Of a DNA stretch of 37,246 nucleotides, positions 1-9,099 are shown piece after piece. This DNA is from an uncultured Desulfuromonadales bacterium (GTDB lineage: Bacteria; Desulfobacterota; Desulfuromonadia; Desulfuromonadales; Geopsychrobacteraceae): contig CAMYNR010000167.1 in NCBI GenBank assembly GCA_947259715.1, positions 1-37,246 of the forward strand. The letters are read 5' to 3'. Made by a program: the position numbers and the translations under genes. Positions within the stretch are counted from its first letter, which is position 1, and every line of letters starts with the position of its first letter. The notes below the pieces were generated by a model. The model was not told the DNA's origin. It did not search any database and saw only the letters and a list, made by a program, of their open reading frames with translations.

Positions 1-432
1 ATGCAGGAGTTTGCAGTTTTTATTGCCGATCACCCGCTGGTTGCCCACAATGCGGCCTTCGACAGCAGATTCCTGAAAGACGAGCTGGAACGAATCGGGC
101 AGTATCGCCCCCTGGAGTTCGCTTGCAGCATGCTAATTGCCCGCCGCGTCTATCCGGAAGCGCCAAACCACAAATTGTCCACCCTGGTTCGCTGTCAGGA
201 GCTACCGGTCACCGGCCAGTTTCACCGGGCTCTGGCTGATGCCGAAATGACGGCGCACCTCTGGCTGAAAATGGTCGAAGACCTGAAAACCACATTTGGT
301 TTTAAAGAGGTTCCATTTACCCTTATGAAAAATCTCGGCAGGCTTGCCAGGCGGCAGGTTCCGGGCTACCTTAAAAAGCAGGCCGCGAATTTTGAGGCGC
401 ATGAGCAGCAGGGCGCGACACTTCCCTTTTAG
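1..432 (+). CDS. DnaQ-like 3'-5' exonuclease, C-terminal part (5' truncated by window edge)
   Basis: This is the C-terminal 143 residues of a DEDDh-type 3'-5' exonuclease related to the epsilon proofreading subunit of DNA polymerase III. The Exo II segment (LVAHNAAFDSRFL, near residue 14) and the Exo III segment (HRALADAEMTAHLW, near residue 76) are visible. The Exo I segment with its DxE pair is missing. The reading frame is open at base 1, so the gene almost certainly starts upstream and the ATG at base 1 is probably internal. The family removes nucleotides from DNA 3' ends using two metal ions. The stop lies 15 bases before the start of the small selenoprotein gene, so the two are probably co-transcribed. 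Replication proofreading versus a repair role cannot be decided from this fragment. Confidence 0.82.
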   Translation: MQEFAVFIADHPLVAHNAAFDSRFLKDELERIGQYRPLEFACSMLIARRVYPEAPNHKLSTLVRCQELPVTGQFHRALADAEMTAHLWLKMVEDLKTTFGFKEVPFTLMKNLGRLARRQVPGYLKKQAANFEAHEQQGATLPF

Positions 433-447
433 CATCCGGAGAGACAG

Positions 448-666
448 ATGAACGCCAGCATTGAATACTGCGTGGAGTGAAACTACCAGCCTCGCGCTGC
501 CGGTCTGGCGGCGAAACTGGAAAATGAGTGTGCTGCGAGCGTTGATTTGATCCCCTCCAGCGGAGGAGTTTTTGAAGTGATCGTCGATGGGAAATTGATC
601 TATTCGAAAAAAGCCACTGGTCAGTTTCCGGACGATGAGCAGCTGGTAAAATCTCTCAACTCATGA
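448..666 (+). CDS. SelW/Rdx-family selenoprotein (UGA-encoded Sec11)
   Basis: A 72-residue protein read through an in-frame TGA at 478-480. It starts at an ATG after a GGAGAGACAG purine stretch and ends at the TGA at 664-666. Read with selenocysteine, the start is MNASIEYCVEU, which gives a C8-x-x-U11 redox motif. After it come the usual Rdx/SelW-like features: YQPRA after the Sec, a GGVFEVIVDG strand, and an SKKATGQFPD segment. The length fits the family (about 70-95 residues). SelW-like proteins have a thioredoxin-like fold and are thought to act in thiol redox chemistry; the substrate is unknown. The frame stays open and protein-like for 61 codons after the TGA, and a SECIS-like hairpin lies at 495-513. 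The end overlaps the next start by 4 bases (ATGA), which suggests translational coupling. A TGA-broken pseudogene is the alternative and seems unlikely. Confidence 0.87.
495..513 (+). promoter_or_regulatory. Bacterial SECIS-like hairpin for Sec insertion at TGA 478-480
   Basis: Fourteen bases after the TGA, CGCTGCC (495-501) pairs with GGCGGCG (507-513). This is a 7-bp stem with one U-G wobble and a GGTCT loop (502-506). Bacterial SECIS elements lie inside the coding region just downstream of the UGA and present a short apical loop with G and U for SelB. The loop matches the GGUCU core of the E. coli fdhF element as I remember it. The spacing is also in the expected range. SelB binding is inference. 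Confidence 0.75.
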
Positions 667-1166
667 CCGATATCAAAACCCTGGCCGAAACGCTGGGCCT
701 CTGGCCACAAATTTCTGAAGCGATTGCCCGTGCAGGTCAAAAGTCTCTACTGCAAACAATCGCCCAGCTGCCGGTGCGCAAAAGCTCCGCCACCCGCAGC
801 CTTGGCGCTTATGTCTCCAAAGGAGGCAAACCGCTCTGCATCCGTCTGCAGTTTGCTCAGGAGATCGAGCAACTCAAGGACACCTTGCTGCATGAAATAG
901 CCCACGCCTGCGATCACCTCGCCGAGCAACCGGGACAAACCTACCGGCGTGCCCACGGACCGACCTGGCGGGCCTGGGCCAATGCTCTGGGTGCCACCGC
1001 GCAACGCCGCGGCCACAGCGACTCGGTCGCCCTGCTGCATCAGCAACGCCTTAAAGTGGTCGCCGTGTGCCAGAACTGCGGAGCTGAATTCAAACGACTG
1101 CGACGCCTGAATCGGCGCCGCCACTATACCCATCCTGCCTGCGGGGGGCGGGTTCTCCCGGTCTGA
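663..1166 (+). CDS. SprT-like zinc metalloprotease-fold protein
   Basis: A 167-residue SprT-like protein. The zinc-binding HEIAH motif is at residues 77-81, followed by a further HGPTWRAWANALG segment (around residues 98-110) that is typical of SprT-like domains. A C-terminal zinc ribbon is visible as C136-x2-C139 and H157-x2-C160. The eukaryotic relative SPRTN cleaves DNA-protein crosslinks. The role of bacterial SprT proteins is poorly known, and proteolysis here is inference from the HExxH motif. The ATG at 663 overlaps the stop of the selenoprotein gene (ATGA), so translation is probably coupled. Together with the exonuclease upstream, the cluster has a faint nucleic-acid-maintenance and redox flavour. 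Confidence 0.85.
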   Translation: MTDIKTLAETLGLWPQISEAIARAGQKSLLQTIAQLPVRKSSATRSLGAYVSKGGKPLCIRLQFAQEIEQLKDTLLHEIAHACDHLAEQPGQTYRRAHGPTWRAWANALGATAQRRGHSDSVALLHQQRLKVVAVCQNCGAEFKRLRRLNRRRHYTHPACGGRVLPV

Positions 1167-1180
1167 GCAGCCTTCAGCCG

Positions 1181-2074
1181 TCAGGTGAATCCTCCCGCCT
1201 GCTTCTCGGCCAGCATCCAGAAAGCCTGTACGCTCGGTCGCTTGAGATTCCTCCTACTGGTGCAGAGCCCGACAACATAGGGATCAAGCACAGGAGCATT
1301 GTCCAAAACCAGGACATCTTCGCGGAACGGACTGCGCTCCCAGACCAGCTGCGGCACAATACCAACACCACAGCCGAGGCGCACCATGGCAATAATCGCT
1401 TCGTTACCAGTGATCTCTGAAGCGATATTCGGGGTTATTCGCTGCTCCTTCAACCATTGTTCCAGCCGCCAGCGCGACAGCCCCATTTGCGGGACCACCA
1501 GGGGGGCCCGAGACAGGTCAAGCTGCCCATCGCCAATGACTGGCAAATCCGGTTCTGCCGATTTCGGCGCGATAAAGATCAGCGGCGTGGTGGTTATTGG
1601 CAAAAATTCGATCCGTGAGCGCTGGCGATCCGGCAGGGCAGCCACGGCCAAATCGATTTCGCCACTCTGCACCAGGCTGACGGCCTGCTCGGCAGCGCCG
1701 GTCCGCAGCTCCAGCTGCACTTCCGGATAGGCGCGCCGGTAGGCTTCCAGAAGTTGCGGCAACAGGCTGTAAACAGCAGTGATCGAGGCATAAAGTGACA
1801 AGCTGCCGGCCACCTGCTCCTCGGCCTGAAGGGTCGTTCGAAAGGCCTGCCACTCCTGGAGGGTTTGCCGTGCGTAGCTGCGGAATCGTTCACCTGCCGG
1901 GGACAGACTGACCTTGCGATTGTCACGGATAAACAGCGATTGCTCAAGTTGCTCTTCAAGCCGCTGGATGGTGCGGGTCAAGGCGGAAGGGCTGAGATTG
2001 CAGGCCTGACTGGCCCGACCAAAATGCAACTGTTCAGCGACCACCAGAAAGATTTCCAGTTCACGAATATCCAT
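1181..2074 (-). CDS. ilvY: LysR-family regulator IlvY
   Basis: A 297-residue LysR-type transcription factor, the same length as E. coli IlvY. The N-terminal winged helix-turn-helix covers residues 1-60 (HFGRASQACNLSPSALTRTIQRLE). The C-terminal periplasmic-binding-protein-like effector domain fills the rest. It is transcribed divergently from ilvC with a 158-bp shared control region, the arrangement known in enteric bacteria, where IlvY activates ilvC in response to the KARI substrates acetolactate and acetohydroxybutyrate. The name is given from similarity to IlvY plus this context. Its 3' end converges on the SprT-like gene with a 14-bp gap and no obvious terminator. Confidence 0.87.
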   Translation of the reverse strand: MDIRELEIFLVVAEQLHFGRASQACNLSPSALTRTIQRLEEQLEQSLFIRDNRKVSLSPAGERFRSYARQTLQEWQAFRTTLQAEEQVAGSLSLYASITAVYSLLPQLLEAYRRAYPEVQLELRTGAAEQAVSLVQSGEIDLAVAALPDRQRSRIEFLPITTTPLIFIAPKSAEPDLPVIGDGQLDLSRAPLVVPQMGLSRWRLEQWLKEQRITPNIASEITGNEAIIAMVRLGCGVGIVPQLVWERSPFREDVLVLDNAPVLDPYVVGLCTSRRNLKRPSVQAFWMLAEKQAGGFT

Positions 2075-2090
2075 AGTTACCCTTTGAGCA

Positions 2091-2160
2091 ATGCAACCAT
2101 CCTACTATTGCATTTCACGCAACACAATATACACAACAAATCAATTTACGCAATATTGTA
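2091..2160. promoter_or_regulatory. Candidate IlvY operators in the ilvY-ilvC intergenic region
   Basis: The 158-bp divergent region holds several inverted repeats of the LysR type. TTGCATTTCACGCAA (2108-2122) is a TTGC-N7-GCAA dyad containing a T-N11-A core. ATGCAA (2091-2096) mirrors TTGCAT (2108-2113). A third site, CAATATTG, is a perfect palindrome at 2151-2158. In E. coli, IlvY binds tandem operators between ilvY and ilvC. Binding here is inferred. The ilvC start is preceded by a strong ribosome binding site (AAGGAGAG, starting at 2219). Confidence 0.6.
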
Positions 2161-2232
2161 TTTCGGTTATTGTGCCCAGAATTCACTTAATATCAGCACT
2201 TCGCCCCCATACAAAACACAAGGAGAGAGATC

Positions 2233-3711
2233 ATGGGTCAGAACTATTTCAACTCCCTGCCATTCCGTCGTCAGCTTCAGGAACTCGGCACCTGCCGCTT
2301 TATGGACGCTGAAGAGTTCGTCAATGGCTGCGAATATGCCAAAGGCAAGAAAATCGTTATCGTTGGCTGTGGTGCCCAGGGTCTCAATCAGGGCCTGAAC
2401 ATGCGCGACAGCGGTCTTGACGTCTCCTACGCCCTGCGCGAAGAAGCGATTGCCGAAAAACGCCAATCCTACCTTAACGCAAGCGAAAATGGCTTCACCG
2501 TCGGCACCTACCAGGAGCTGCTGCCGAGCGCCGACATCGTCATGAATCTGGCCCCTGACAAGCAGCATACCGACGTGGTCAACACCGTGGTACCGCTGAT
2601 GAAGCAGGGCGCAACTTTCTCCTACGCGCACGGCTTCAACATTGTCGAGGAAGGCACCCAGATCCGCAGCGACCTGACCGTGATCATGGTTGCCCCCAAG
2701 TGTCCCGGATCAGAAGTGCGCGCCGAGTATCAGCGAGGTTTTGGCGTTCCGACCCTGATCGCCGTTCACGGTGAAAACGATCCCAATGGCGATGGCCTGG
2801 AGATTGCCAAGGCACTCTGCTCCGCTCAGGGCGGCGATCGCGCTGGGGTGCTCGAATCCTCCTTCGTTGCCGAGGTTAAATCCGACCTGATGGGCGAGCA
2901 GACCATCCTCTGTGGCATGCTCCAGGCTGGCGCTCTGCTCTGCTTCGAAAAGATGACCGAAAACGGCATCGATGCCCCTTACGCCGTTAAACTGATTCAG
3001 TACGGCTGGGAAACCATCACCGAGGCCCTCAAGCATGGCGGCATCACCCACATGATGGATCGCCTTTCCAACCCCGCCAAGCTCGAAGCTTTCGAGCTGG
3101 CCGAAGAGTTGAAGGAGATCATGCGGCCGCTGTTCGAGAAGCACATGGATGACATCCTCTCCGGTGAGTTCTCACGCACCATGATGGAAGACTGGGCCAA
3201 CGATGATGTTAAGCTGCTGACCTGGCGTGAAGAGACCGGCAAGACGACTTTCGAGAAGACCGAAGCTGCCGGCGAGATCTCTGAGCAGGACTATTTCGAC
3301 AAGGCGATTCTGATGGTCGCCATGGTCAAGGCAGGTGTCGAACTGGCGTTTGAAGTTATGGTCGAAGCGGGTATTGAGCCAGAGTCGGCCTACTACGAGT
3401 CGCTGCACGAAACTCCGCTGATCGCCAACACCATCGCCCGGAAAAAGCTTTACGAAATGAACCGGGTGATCTCCGATACCGCTGAATACGGGTGCTACCT
3501 CTTTGCCCACGCCTGCGTGCCGCTACTGAAAGATTTCATGGCGGCAGTCGAGACCGATGTGATCGGCAAAGGCCTTGAATTGACCAGCAACGGCGTTGAC
3601 AACCAGGAGCTGGTGGCGGTAAACGCAGATATTCGTGGCCACCTGATCGAAGCGGTCGGTGAAGAATTGCGCGCGGCGATGAACGGCATGCAAGCGATCG
3701 CCTCAGCTTAG
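2233..3711 (+). CDS. ilvC: Ketol-acid reductoisomerase, class II (long form)
   Basis: A 492-residue NADPH-dependent ketol-acid reductoisomerase, the second common step of valine and isoleucine synthesis. It converts acetolactate or acetohydroxybutyrate to the dihydroxy acids with Mg2+. The Rossmann motif [17 protein letters not shown] is near residues 46-62. The knotted C-terminal domain is duplicated, which makes the long class II form found in E. coli and plants. Stretches such as [37 protein letters not shown] and [13 protein letters not shown] are nearly identical to the enteric enzyme. Many delta-proteobacteria, as I recall, carry the short class I form of about 338 residues, so this gene and its paired ilvY may have been acquired together. 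A clear terminator follows. Confidence 0.97.
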   Translation: MGQNYFNSLPFRRQLQELGTCRFMDAEEFVNGCEYAKGKKIVIVGCGAQGLNQGLNMRDSGLDVSYALREEAIAEKRQSYLNASENGFTVGTYQELLPSADIVMNLAPDKQHTDVVNTVVPLMKQGATFSYAHGFNIVEEGTQIRSDLTVIMVAPKCPGSEVRAEYQRGFGVPTLIAVHGENDPNGDGLEIAKALCSAQGGDRAGVLESSFVAEVKSDLMGEQTILCGMLQAGALLCFEKMTENGIDAPYAVKLIQYGWETITEALKHGGITHMMDRLSNPAKLEAFELAEELKEIMRPLFEKHMDDILSGEFSRTMMEDWANDDVKLLTWREETGKTTFEKTEAAGEISEQDYFDKAILMVAMVKAGVELAFEVMVEAGIEPESAYYESLHETPLIANTIARKKLYEMNRVISDTAEYGCYLFAHACVPLLKDFMAAVETDVIGKGLELTSNGVDNQELVAVNADIRGHLIEAVGEELRAAMNGMQAIASA

Positions 3712-3735
3712 GCTATCACCCAGATCAATTCGGCG

Positions 3736-3770
3736 AAAAAGTCCCTTCCATATGGTAGGGACTTTTTTTT
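3736..3770 (+). terminator. Rho-independent terminator after ilvC
   Basis: AAGTCCCT and AGGGACTT arms enclose a CCATATGG core, followed by a run of eight T. It lies 24 bases after the ilvC stop and fits the end of the ilvC transcript. Confidence 0.88.
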
Positions 3771-3858
3771 GGACAGCATTGGCTTACGCCACATTTTTCG
3801 TTAGAGTAGCCTCGTCATGACCCTGTAAATCTGCATATCTTTGCAAGGAAAGCCACCG

Positions 3859-4878
3859 ATGAAAAAATATCACCTCACCGCCATCGGCAACGCCCTGGTC
3901 GATATGGAATTTAAAATTGAAGATAACTTTCTCAAGGCCTGCTCAATCGACAAAGGCGTAATGACCCTGGTCACTGAGGAACGCCAAACGGAATTGGTTG
4001 CGGCCCTGGAGGGGCACCCAGGAAAATGGGCATGTGGCGGTTCAGCAGCGAATACGGTCATCGCCGCCGCACAGTTCGGTGCAGACTGTTTTTATTCCTG
4101 CAAATTAGCGGCAGATGAGACCGGTGATTTCTATCTGCGCGACCTGCACACCGCCGGAGTAGCCAGCAATGCCGATCATGGACGCGGCCCGGGGATCACC
4201 GGGAAATGCCTGGTTATGGTAACGCCTGATGCCGAGCGGACGATGAACACCTTCCTGGGAATTTCCGAGGGATTCTCCATTGCCGAGCTGGATAGCGATG
4301 CGATAAACGCTTCCGAGTACCTCTACATTGAAGGCTACCTGGTCACCTCTCCGACGGGTCGGGCAGCGGCAATTGAAGCCAAACGAATAGCTGAACGCGC
4401 TGGGGTCAAAACCGCGCTGACCTTTTCCGATCCGGCAATGGTTCAGTATTTCAAGGAAGGCCTCGAAGAAATGGTCGGTGGCGGCGTCGATATGCTGTTC
4501 TGCAATGAGGCTGAAGCTCTGGCCTGGGCGGGCTGCGGCCAACTGGAAGAGGCACTAGGCGCTTTATCGCAGATTGCCAAAAATTTTGCTGTGACCTGCG
4601 GCGCCGATGGGGCCATCCTTTTCGACGGCGAAGGCCTGCATCGCGTCAGCCCGCATCCGGTGACTGCGGTCGACAGCAACGGTGCCGGTGATATGTTTGC
4701 CGGAGCACTGCTTTTTTCCCTGACCCGGGGCGACAGTTTTCCAAATGCAGGCCGGCTGGCAAGCCTGGCTTCAGCTCGGGTCGTCAGTAGTTTTGGCCCA
4801 CGACTTCTGGCCGAAGAGCACCAGGAGATCCTGCAAACGGTTTCCCTCCAACAGCAACCTCAAGCTGTCAGGCGATAA
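3859..4878 (+). CDS. PfkB-family kinase, adenosine kinase-like
   Basis: A 339-residue ribokinase/PfkB-fold sugar or nucleoside kinase that transfers phosphate from ATP to a hydroxymethyl group. Visible features are the N-terminal GNALVDME, the substrate-loop GGSAANT near residue 54, and the PfkB signature DSNGAGDMFAGA near residue 272 with the catalytic Asp in GAGD. The sequence resembles the adenosine kinase-like branch that is widespread in proteobacteria, but the substrate cannot be fixed by reading. The ATG at 3859 is preferred to a TTG at 3841 because AAGGAA (3846-3851) sits 7 bases upstream. It is a single-gene unit between terminators. Confidence 0.88.
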   Translation: MKKYHLTAIGNALVDMEFKIEDNFLKACSIDKGVMTLVTEERQTELVAALEGHPGKWACGGSAANTVIAAAQFGADCFYSCKLAADETGDFYLRDLHTAGVASNADHGRGPGITGKCLVMVTPDAERTMNTFLGISEGFSIAELDSDAINASEYLYIEGYLVTSPTGRAAAIEAKRIAERAGVKTALTFSDPAMVQYFKEGLEEMVGGGVDMLFCNEAEALAWAGCGQLEEALGALSQIAKNFAVTCGADGAILFDGEGLHRVSPHPVTAVDSNGAGDMFAGALLFSLTRGDSFPNAGRLASLASARVVSSFGPRLLAEEHQEILQTVSLQQQPQAVRR

Positions 4879-4906
4879 TTCCTGAATCGACAAACAAGCT
4901 CAAACA

Positions 4907-4942
4907 GCAATGCCCCTCCATGAAAACATCGAGGGGCATTGC
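4907..4942. terminator. Hairpin between convergent genes, possible bidirectional terminator
   Basis: GCAATGCCCCTC (4907-4918) pairs perfectly with GAGGGGCATTGC (4931-4942) across a 12-base loop. It lies between the convergent kinase and Cache-protein genes. There is no long T run on either side, so the strength is uncertain. Confidence 0.6.
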
Positions 4943-4987
4943 CAGCAAGACCTACAGCCTCAGACCGCAGCAGCGGCGAGCTGAATT

Positions 4988-5455
4988 TTATTGATAGATT
5001 CCAGCGGCTACGAACATATCGGTACCCGGAACACGATAGATGTAAGTATCTTTCTTTGAGGGGGCTTCCTCGCCCGGCTTAGGCCACATGTAATCAACCC
5101 AGCCCTCGCCAGAATTCTTTGCCACTTCAACGAATTCGGCAAACAGCATCTTCGGGTTCTCGGCATTTTTGTCAGGAACCGCAAGCAGACTGCCTTTTTC
5201 GGTCAAAGCCGGTTTGATCGGATGTGCAAGCATGTTGCCGTTCAGATCCATCAAAAAAACATAGGTATCTTTCCAGACAAATTGCCCTTCCTTATTACCA
5301 ATTTCTGCAACCCCGGCAGCTTTATCCTGCTGCAGCATTTCAGCAGCTTTCTTACATGTGGCGACACACTCCTCCTTGGTGGCCGAATCCGCAAAGGCGG
5401 TGCTGGCAACAAAGAGAACAGCAACAAGCAGCAACAAAACTTTCTTCATTTTCAT
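4988..5455 (-). CDS. Secreted single-Cache-domain protein
   Basis: A 155-residue exported protein. Residues 1-22 are a signal peptide (Lys-rich start, hydrophobic LLLLVAVLFVA, AFA cleavage site). The rest resembles a single Cache (sCache_2-like) sensor domain: TYVFLMDLNGNMLAHP, then EGWVDYMWPKPG and a KKDTYIYRVPGTDMFVAAGIY end. Cache domains usually sense small ligands outside the membrane as part of chemoreceptors or kinases. This one stands alone with no transmembrane or signalling domain, so it may be a free periplasmic ligand-binding protein. Two Cys (C30 and C34, as ECVATCKK) could form a disulfide or bind something; this spacing is not a haem-c motif. The first ATG follows GGGGGTTAAAAA. 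Confidence 0.82.
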   Translation of the reverse strand: MKMKKVLLLLVAVLFVASTAFADSATKEECVATCKKAAEMLQQDKAAGVAEIGNKEGQFVWKDTYVFLMDLNGNMLAHPIKPALTEKGSLLAVPDKNAENPKMLFAEFVEVAKNSGEGWVDYMWPKPGEEAPSKKDTYIYRVPGTDMFVAAGIYQ

Positions 5456-5856
5456 TTTTTAACCCCCATCTGTCAGTTCGATTTTCATTTTGTTTGCACT
5501 GGTCAATTTCACCTCTCGAGTGGCTGCATCACCCCTGAACGATATCTCCTTCCTGCAGCAAGGCTCAACTTTGGGTTCAGGCGTTTAAACCCCCACCGGT
5601 AAACCACAAGAAAAAATATAATATTGTTTTACTCCGGAACATTATCGCCACTTTTTTATTTTTCGCAACAGTCTGAATACATTTTTTGAGATTATTTTTT
5701 CTAATCAAAAAAAGCCAAGACACTGAAATACATCGTTCTTTTATTGATTAATCCAGTAATGACAAAAACTTATCCTAGAATAATGCCGTTCTACGTCATT
5801 CCCTTTCCAGAAGAAGATCCTGACTCACTATTGAGGAATCCTTTCCCGATTTTGCG
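5456..5856. other. Long intergenic region with a possible structured leader
   Basis: About 400 bp with no convincing gene. The part next to the Cache gene would be its 5' leader. CCTGAAC (5534-5540) can pair with GTTCAGG (5575-5581), and inside that loop CCTT (5548-5551) can pair with AAGG (5560-5563). The far half (5610-5760) is strongly AT-rich and suits a promoter region. I looked for the conserved segments of GEMM (c-di-GMP) riboswitches and did not find them. No riboswitch class is claimed. Confidence 0.35.
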
Positions 5857-5890
5857 ATAAAAAAAGGCCGTCAGTAATATCTGACGGCCT
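5857..5890 (-). terminator. Rho-independent terminator after guaA
   Basis: On the minus strand AGGCCGTCAG and CTGACGGCCT form a 10-bp stem (5865-5874 with 5881-5890) with a 6-base loop, followed by a T run (the A run before 5865 on the plus strand). It lies 26 bases beyond the guaA stop. Confidence 0.92.
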
Positions 5891-5916
5891 GGCGATTCAA
5901 TGAAGAAAACCTTATG

Positions 5917-7476
5917 CTATTCCCACTCGATGGTGGCGGGAGGCTTGCTGGAAATATCGTAGGTGACGCGATTGATCCCCTTAACCTCGTTGATGATCCG
6001 GTTACTGATCCGCGCCAGATCTGCATAAGGCATCGGATACCAGCCGGCGGTCATGAAGTCCTTGGTCTCGACCGCGCGCAGGGCGACAACATACTCGTAG
6101 GTGCGGCCATCGCCCATGACCCCGACCGACTTGACCGGCAGAAAGACGGCAAACGCCTGACTGATTTTGTGGTAGTGGCCGCTCTCGTAAAGCTCTTCGA
6201 TATATATGGCATCGGCGCGGCGGAGAATTTCGCAGTACTCCTCCTTAACTTCGCCAAGGATCCGCACGCCCAAGCCCGGTCCCGGGAAGGGATGCCGCCA
6301 GACCATCTGATGCGGCAGGCCGAGCTCTTCGCCGACGGTGCGCACCTCATCCTTAAACAGTTCGCGCAGCGGTTCAAGCAGCTCCAGCTTCATGTAGTCG
6401 GGCAGACCGCCAACATTGTGATGGCTCTTGATGTTATGCGCCTTACCGGTCTTAGCTCCGGCCGATTCGATGACATCGGGGTAAATGGTCCCCTGCGCCA
6501 ACCACTTGGCATCCTTGACCTTGTTCGATTCTTCCTCAAAGATATCGACGAACAGGCCACCAATGATTTTACGCTTCTTCTCCGGATCGGCCTCACCGGC
6601 CAGCGCATCGTAAAAACGCTGCTGAGCATTGATCCGGGTGACCTTGACGCCCATGTTGCTGGCGAAGGTGGCCATCACCTGATCGCCCTCGTCGAGGCGC
6701 AGCAGACCGTTATCGACAAACACACAGTGCAGCTGATCGCCGATCGCCCGGTGGATCAGCGCCGCAGCCACCGAAGAATCAACCCCCCCGGAAAGACCGA
6801 GGATCACCTGATCGGTACCGACCTGTTCCTTAATCCGCGCCACCGCATCTTCGATAATCCTGCCCGGCGTCCAATTGCCGCTGCAGCCACAGATTTTGCG
6901 CACGAAGGTGTTAATCAACATGTCACCGCGCGGGGTGTGATTGACCTCCGGGTGAAACTGAACGCCGTAGAGATTACGGGCAACGTTCTGGATCCCACAG
7001 ACCGGCGCGTTGGCGGTCTTGGCGATCATCTCGAAGCCTTCGGGCATCTTCTCGACGTGATCGCCGTGGCTCATCCACACCGGGCTCTTGCCATCGGCAA
7101 AGAAACCGTCGAACAAGGGTCCCGGAGTGCCAACCGAAAGCAGCTCAGCGTGGCCGTACTCCCGCTTGCCCGCAGCGATAACTTCGCCGCCGAAGTGACG
7201 GCTCATCAACTGCATGCCGTAGCAGATCCCCAACACCGGGATGCCCAGCTCGAACAGCTCCTCTTCGATCCGCGGAGCCCCCTCCTCATAGACCGACTTC
7301 GGCCCACCGGAGAGGATAATCCCCTTGGCACCGAAGGCTTTGATCTCCTCCAGCGACATGTCAAAGGGCTGCAACTCACAATAGACGTGCGACTCACGCA
7401 CCCGGCGAGCGATCAGCTGAGTATATTGCGACCCGAAATCGAGAATCAGAATTTTTTCGCTATGAATATCGGTCAT
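5917..7476 (-). CDS. guaA: GMP synthase (glutamine-hydrolysing)
   Basis: A 519-residue GMP synthase that converts XMP, ATP and glutamine to GMP. The N-terminal class I glutamine amidotransferase domain shows the nucleophile Cys in GICYGMQLM (about residue 85) and the FHPEVNHT His-Glu pair. The ATP pyrophosphatase domain follows with the P-loop [11 protein letters not shown]. The C-terminal dimerisation domain ends in the conserved KPPATIEWE. The length matches the family. It lies 5 bases downstream of guaB, so both committed GMP-branch enzymes come from one transcript. Confidence 0.98.
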   Translation of the reverse strand: MTDIHSEKILILDFGSQYTQLIARRVRESHVYCELQPFDMSLEEIKAFGAKGIILSGGPKSVYEEGAPRIEEELFELGIPVLGICYGMQLMSRHFGGEVIAAGKREYGHAELLSVGTPGPLFDGFFADGKSPVWMSHGDHVEKMPEGFEMIAKTANAPVCGIQNVARNLYGVQFHPEVNHTPRGDMLINTFVRKICGCSGNWTPGRIIEDAVARIKEQVGTDQVILGLSGGVDSSVAAALIHRAIGDQLHCVFVDNGLLRLDEGDQVMATFASNMGVKVTRINAQQRFYDALAGEADPEKKRKIIGGLFVDIFEEESNKVKDAKWLAQGTIYPDVIESAGAKTGKAHNIKSHHNVGGLPDYMKLELLEPLRELFKDEVRTVGEELGLPHQMVWRHPFPGPGLGVRILGEVKEEYCEILRRADAIYIEELYESGHYHKISQAFAVFLPVKSVGVMGDGRTYEYVVALRAVETKDFMTAGWYPMPYADLARISNRIINEVKGINRVTYDISSKPPATIEWE

Positions 7477-7481
7477 CGCAA

Positions 7482-9018
<1,537 letters not shown>

Positions 9019-9099
9019 GCACTTACGGAGCTTTTTAAAATTAAAAAAAACGCCGTAATTTTGGGACATTGTTTTAGTTTTAAAGGGACACCAGGAAGC

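Noticed and set aside
448-480. A 10-codon ORF ending at TGA, or a nonsense-mutated pseudogene
   Set aside because: The frame continues with family-like residues for 61 codons after the TGA, and a SECIS-like hairpin follows it at the expected place.
5456-5660. GEMM c-di-GMP riboswitch before the Cache gene
   Set aside because: The conserved GEMM core segments are not found; only generic hairpins are present.
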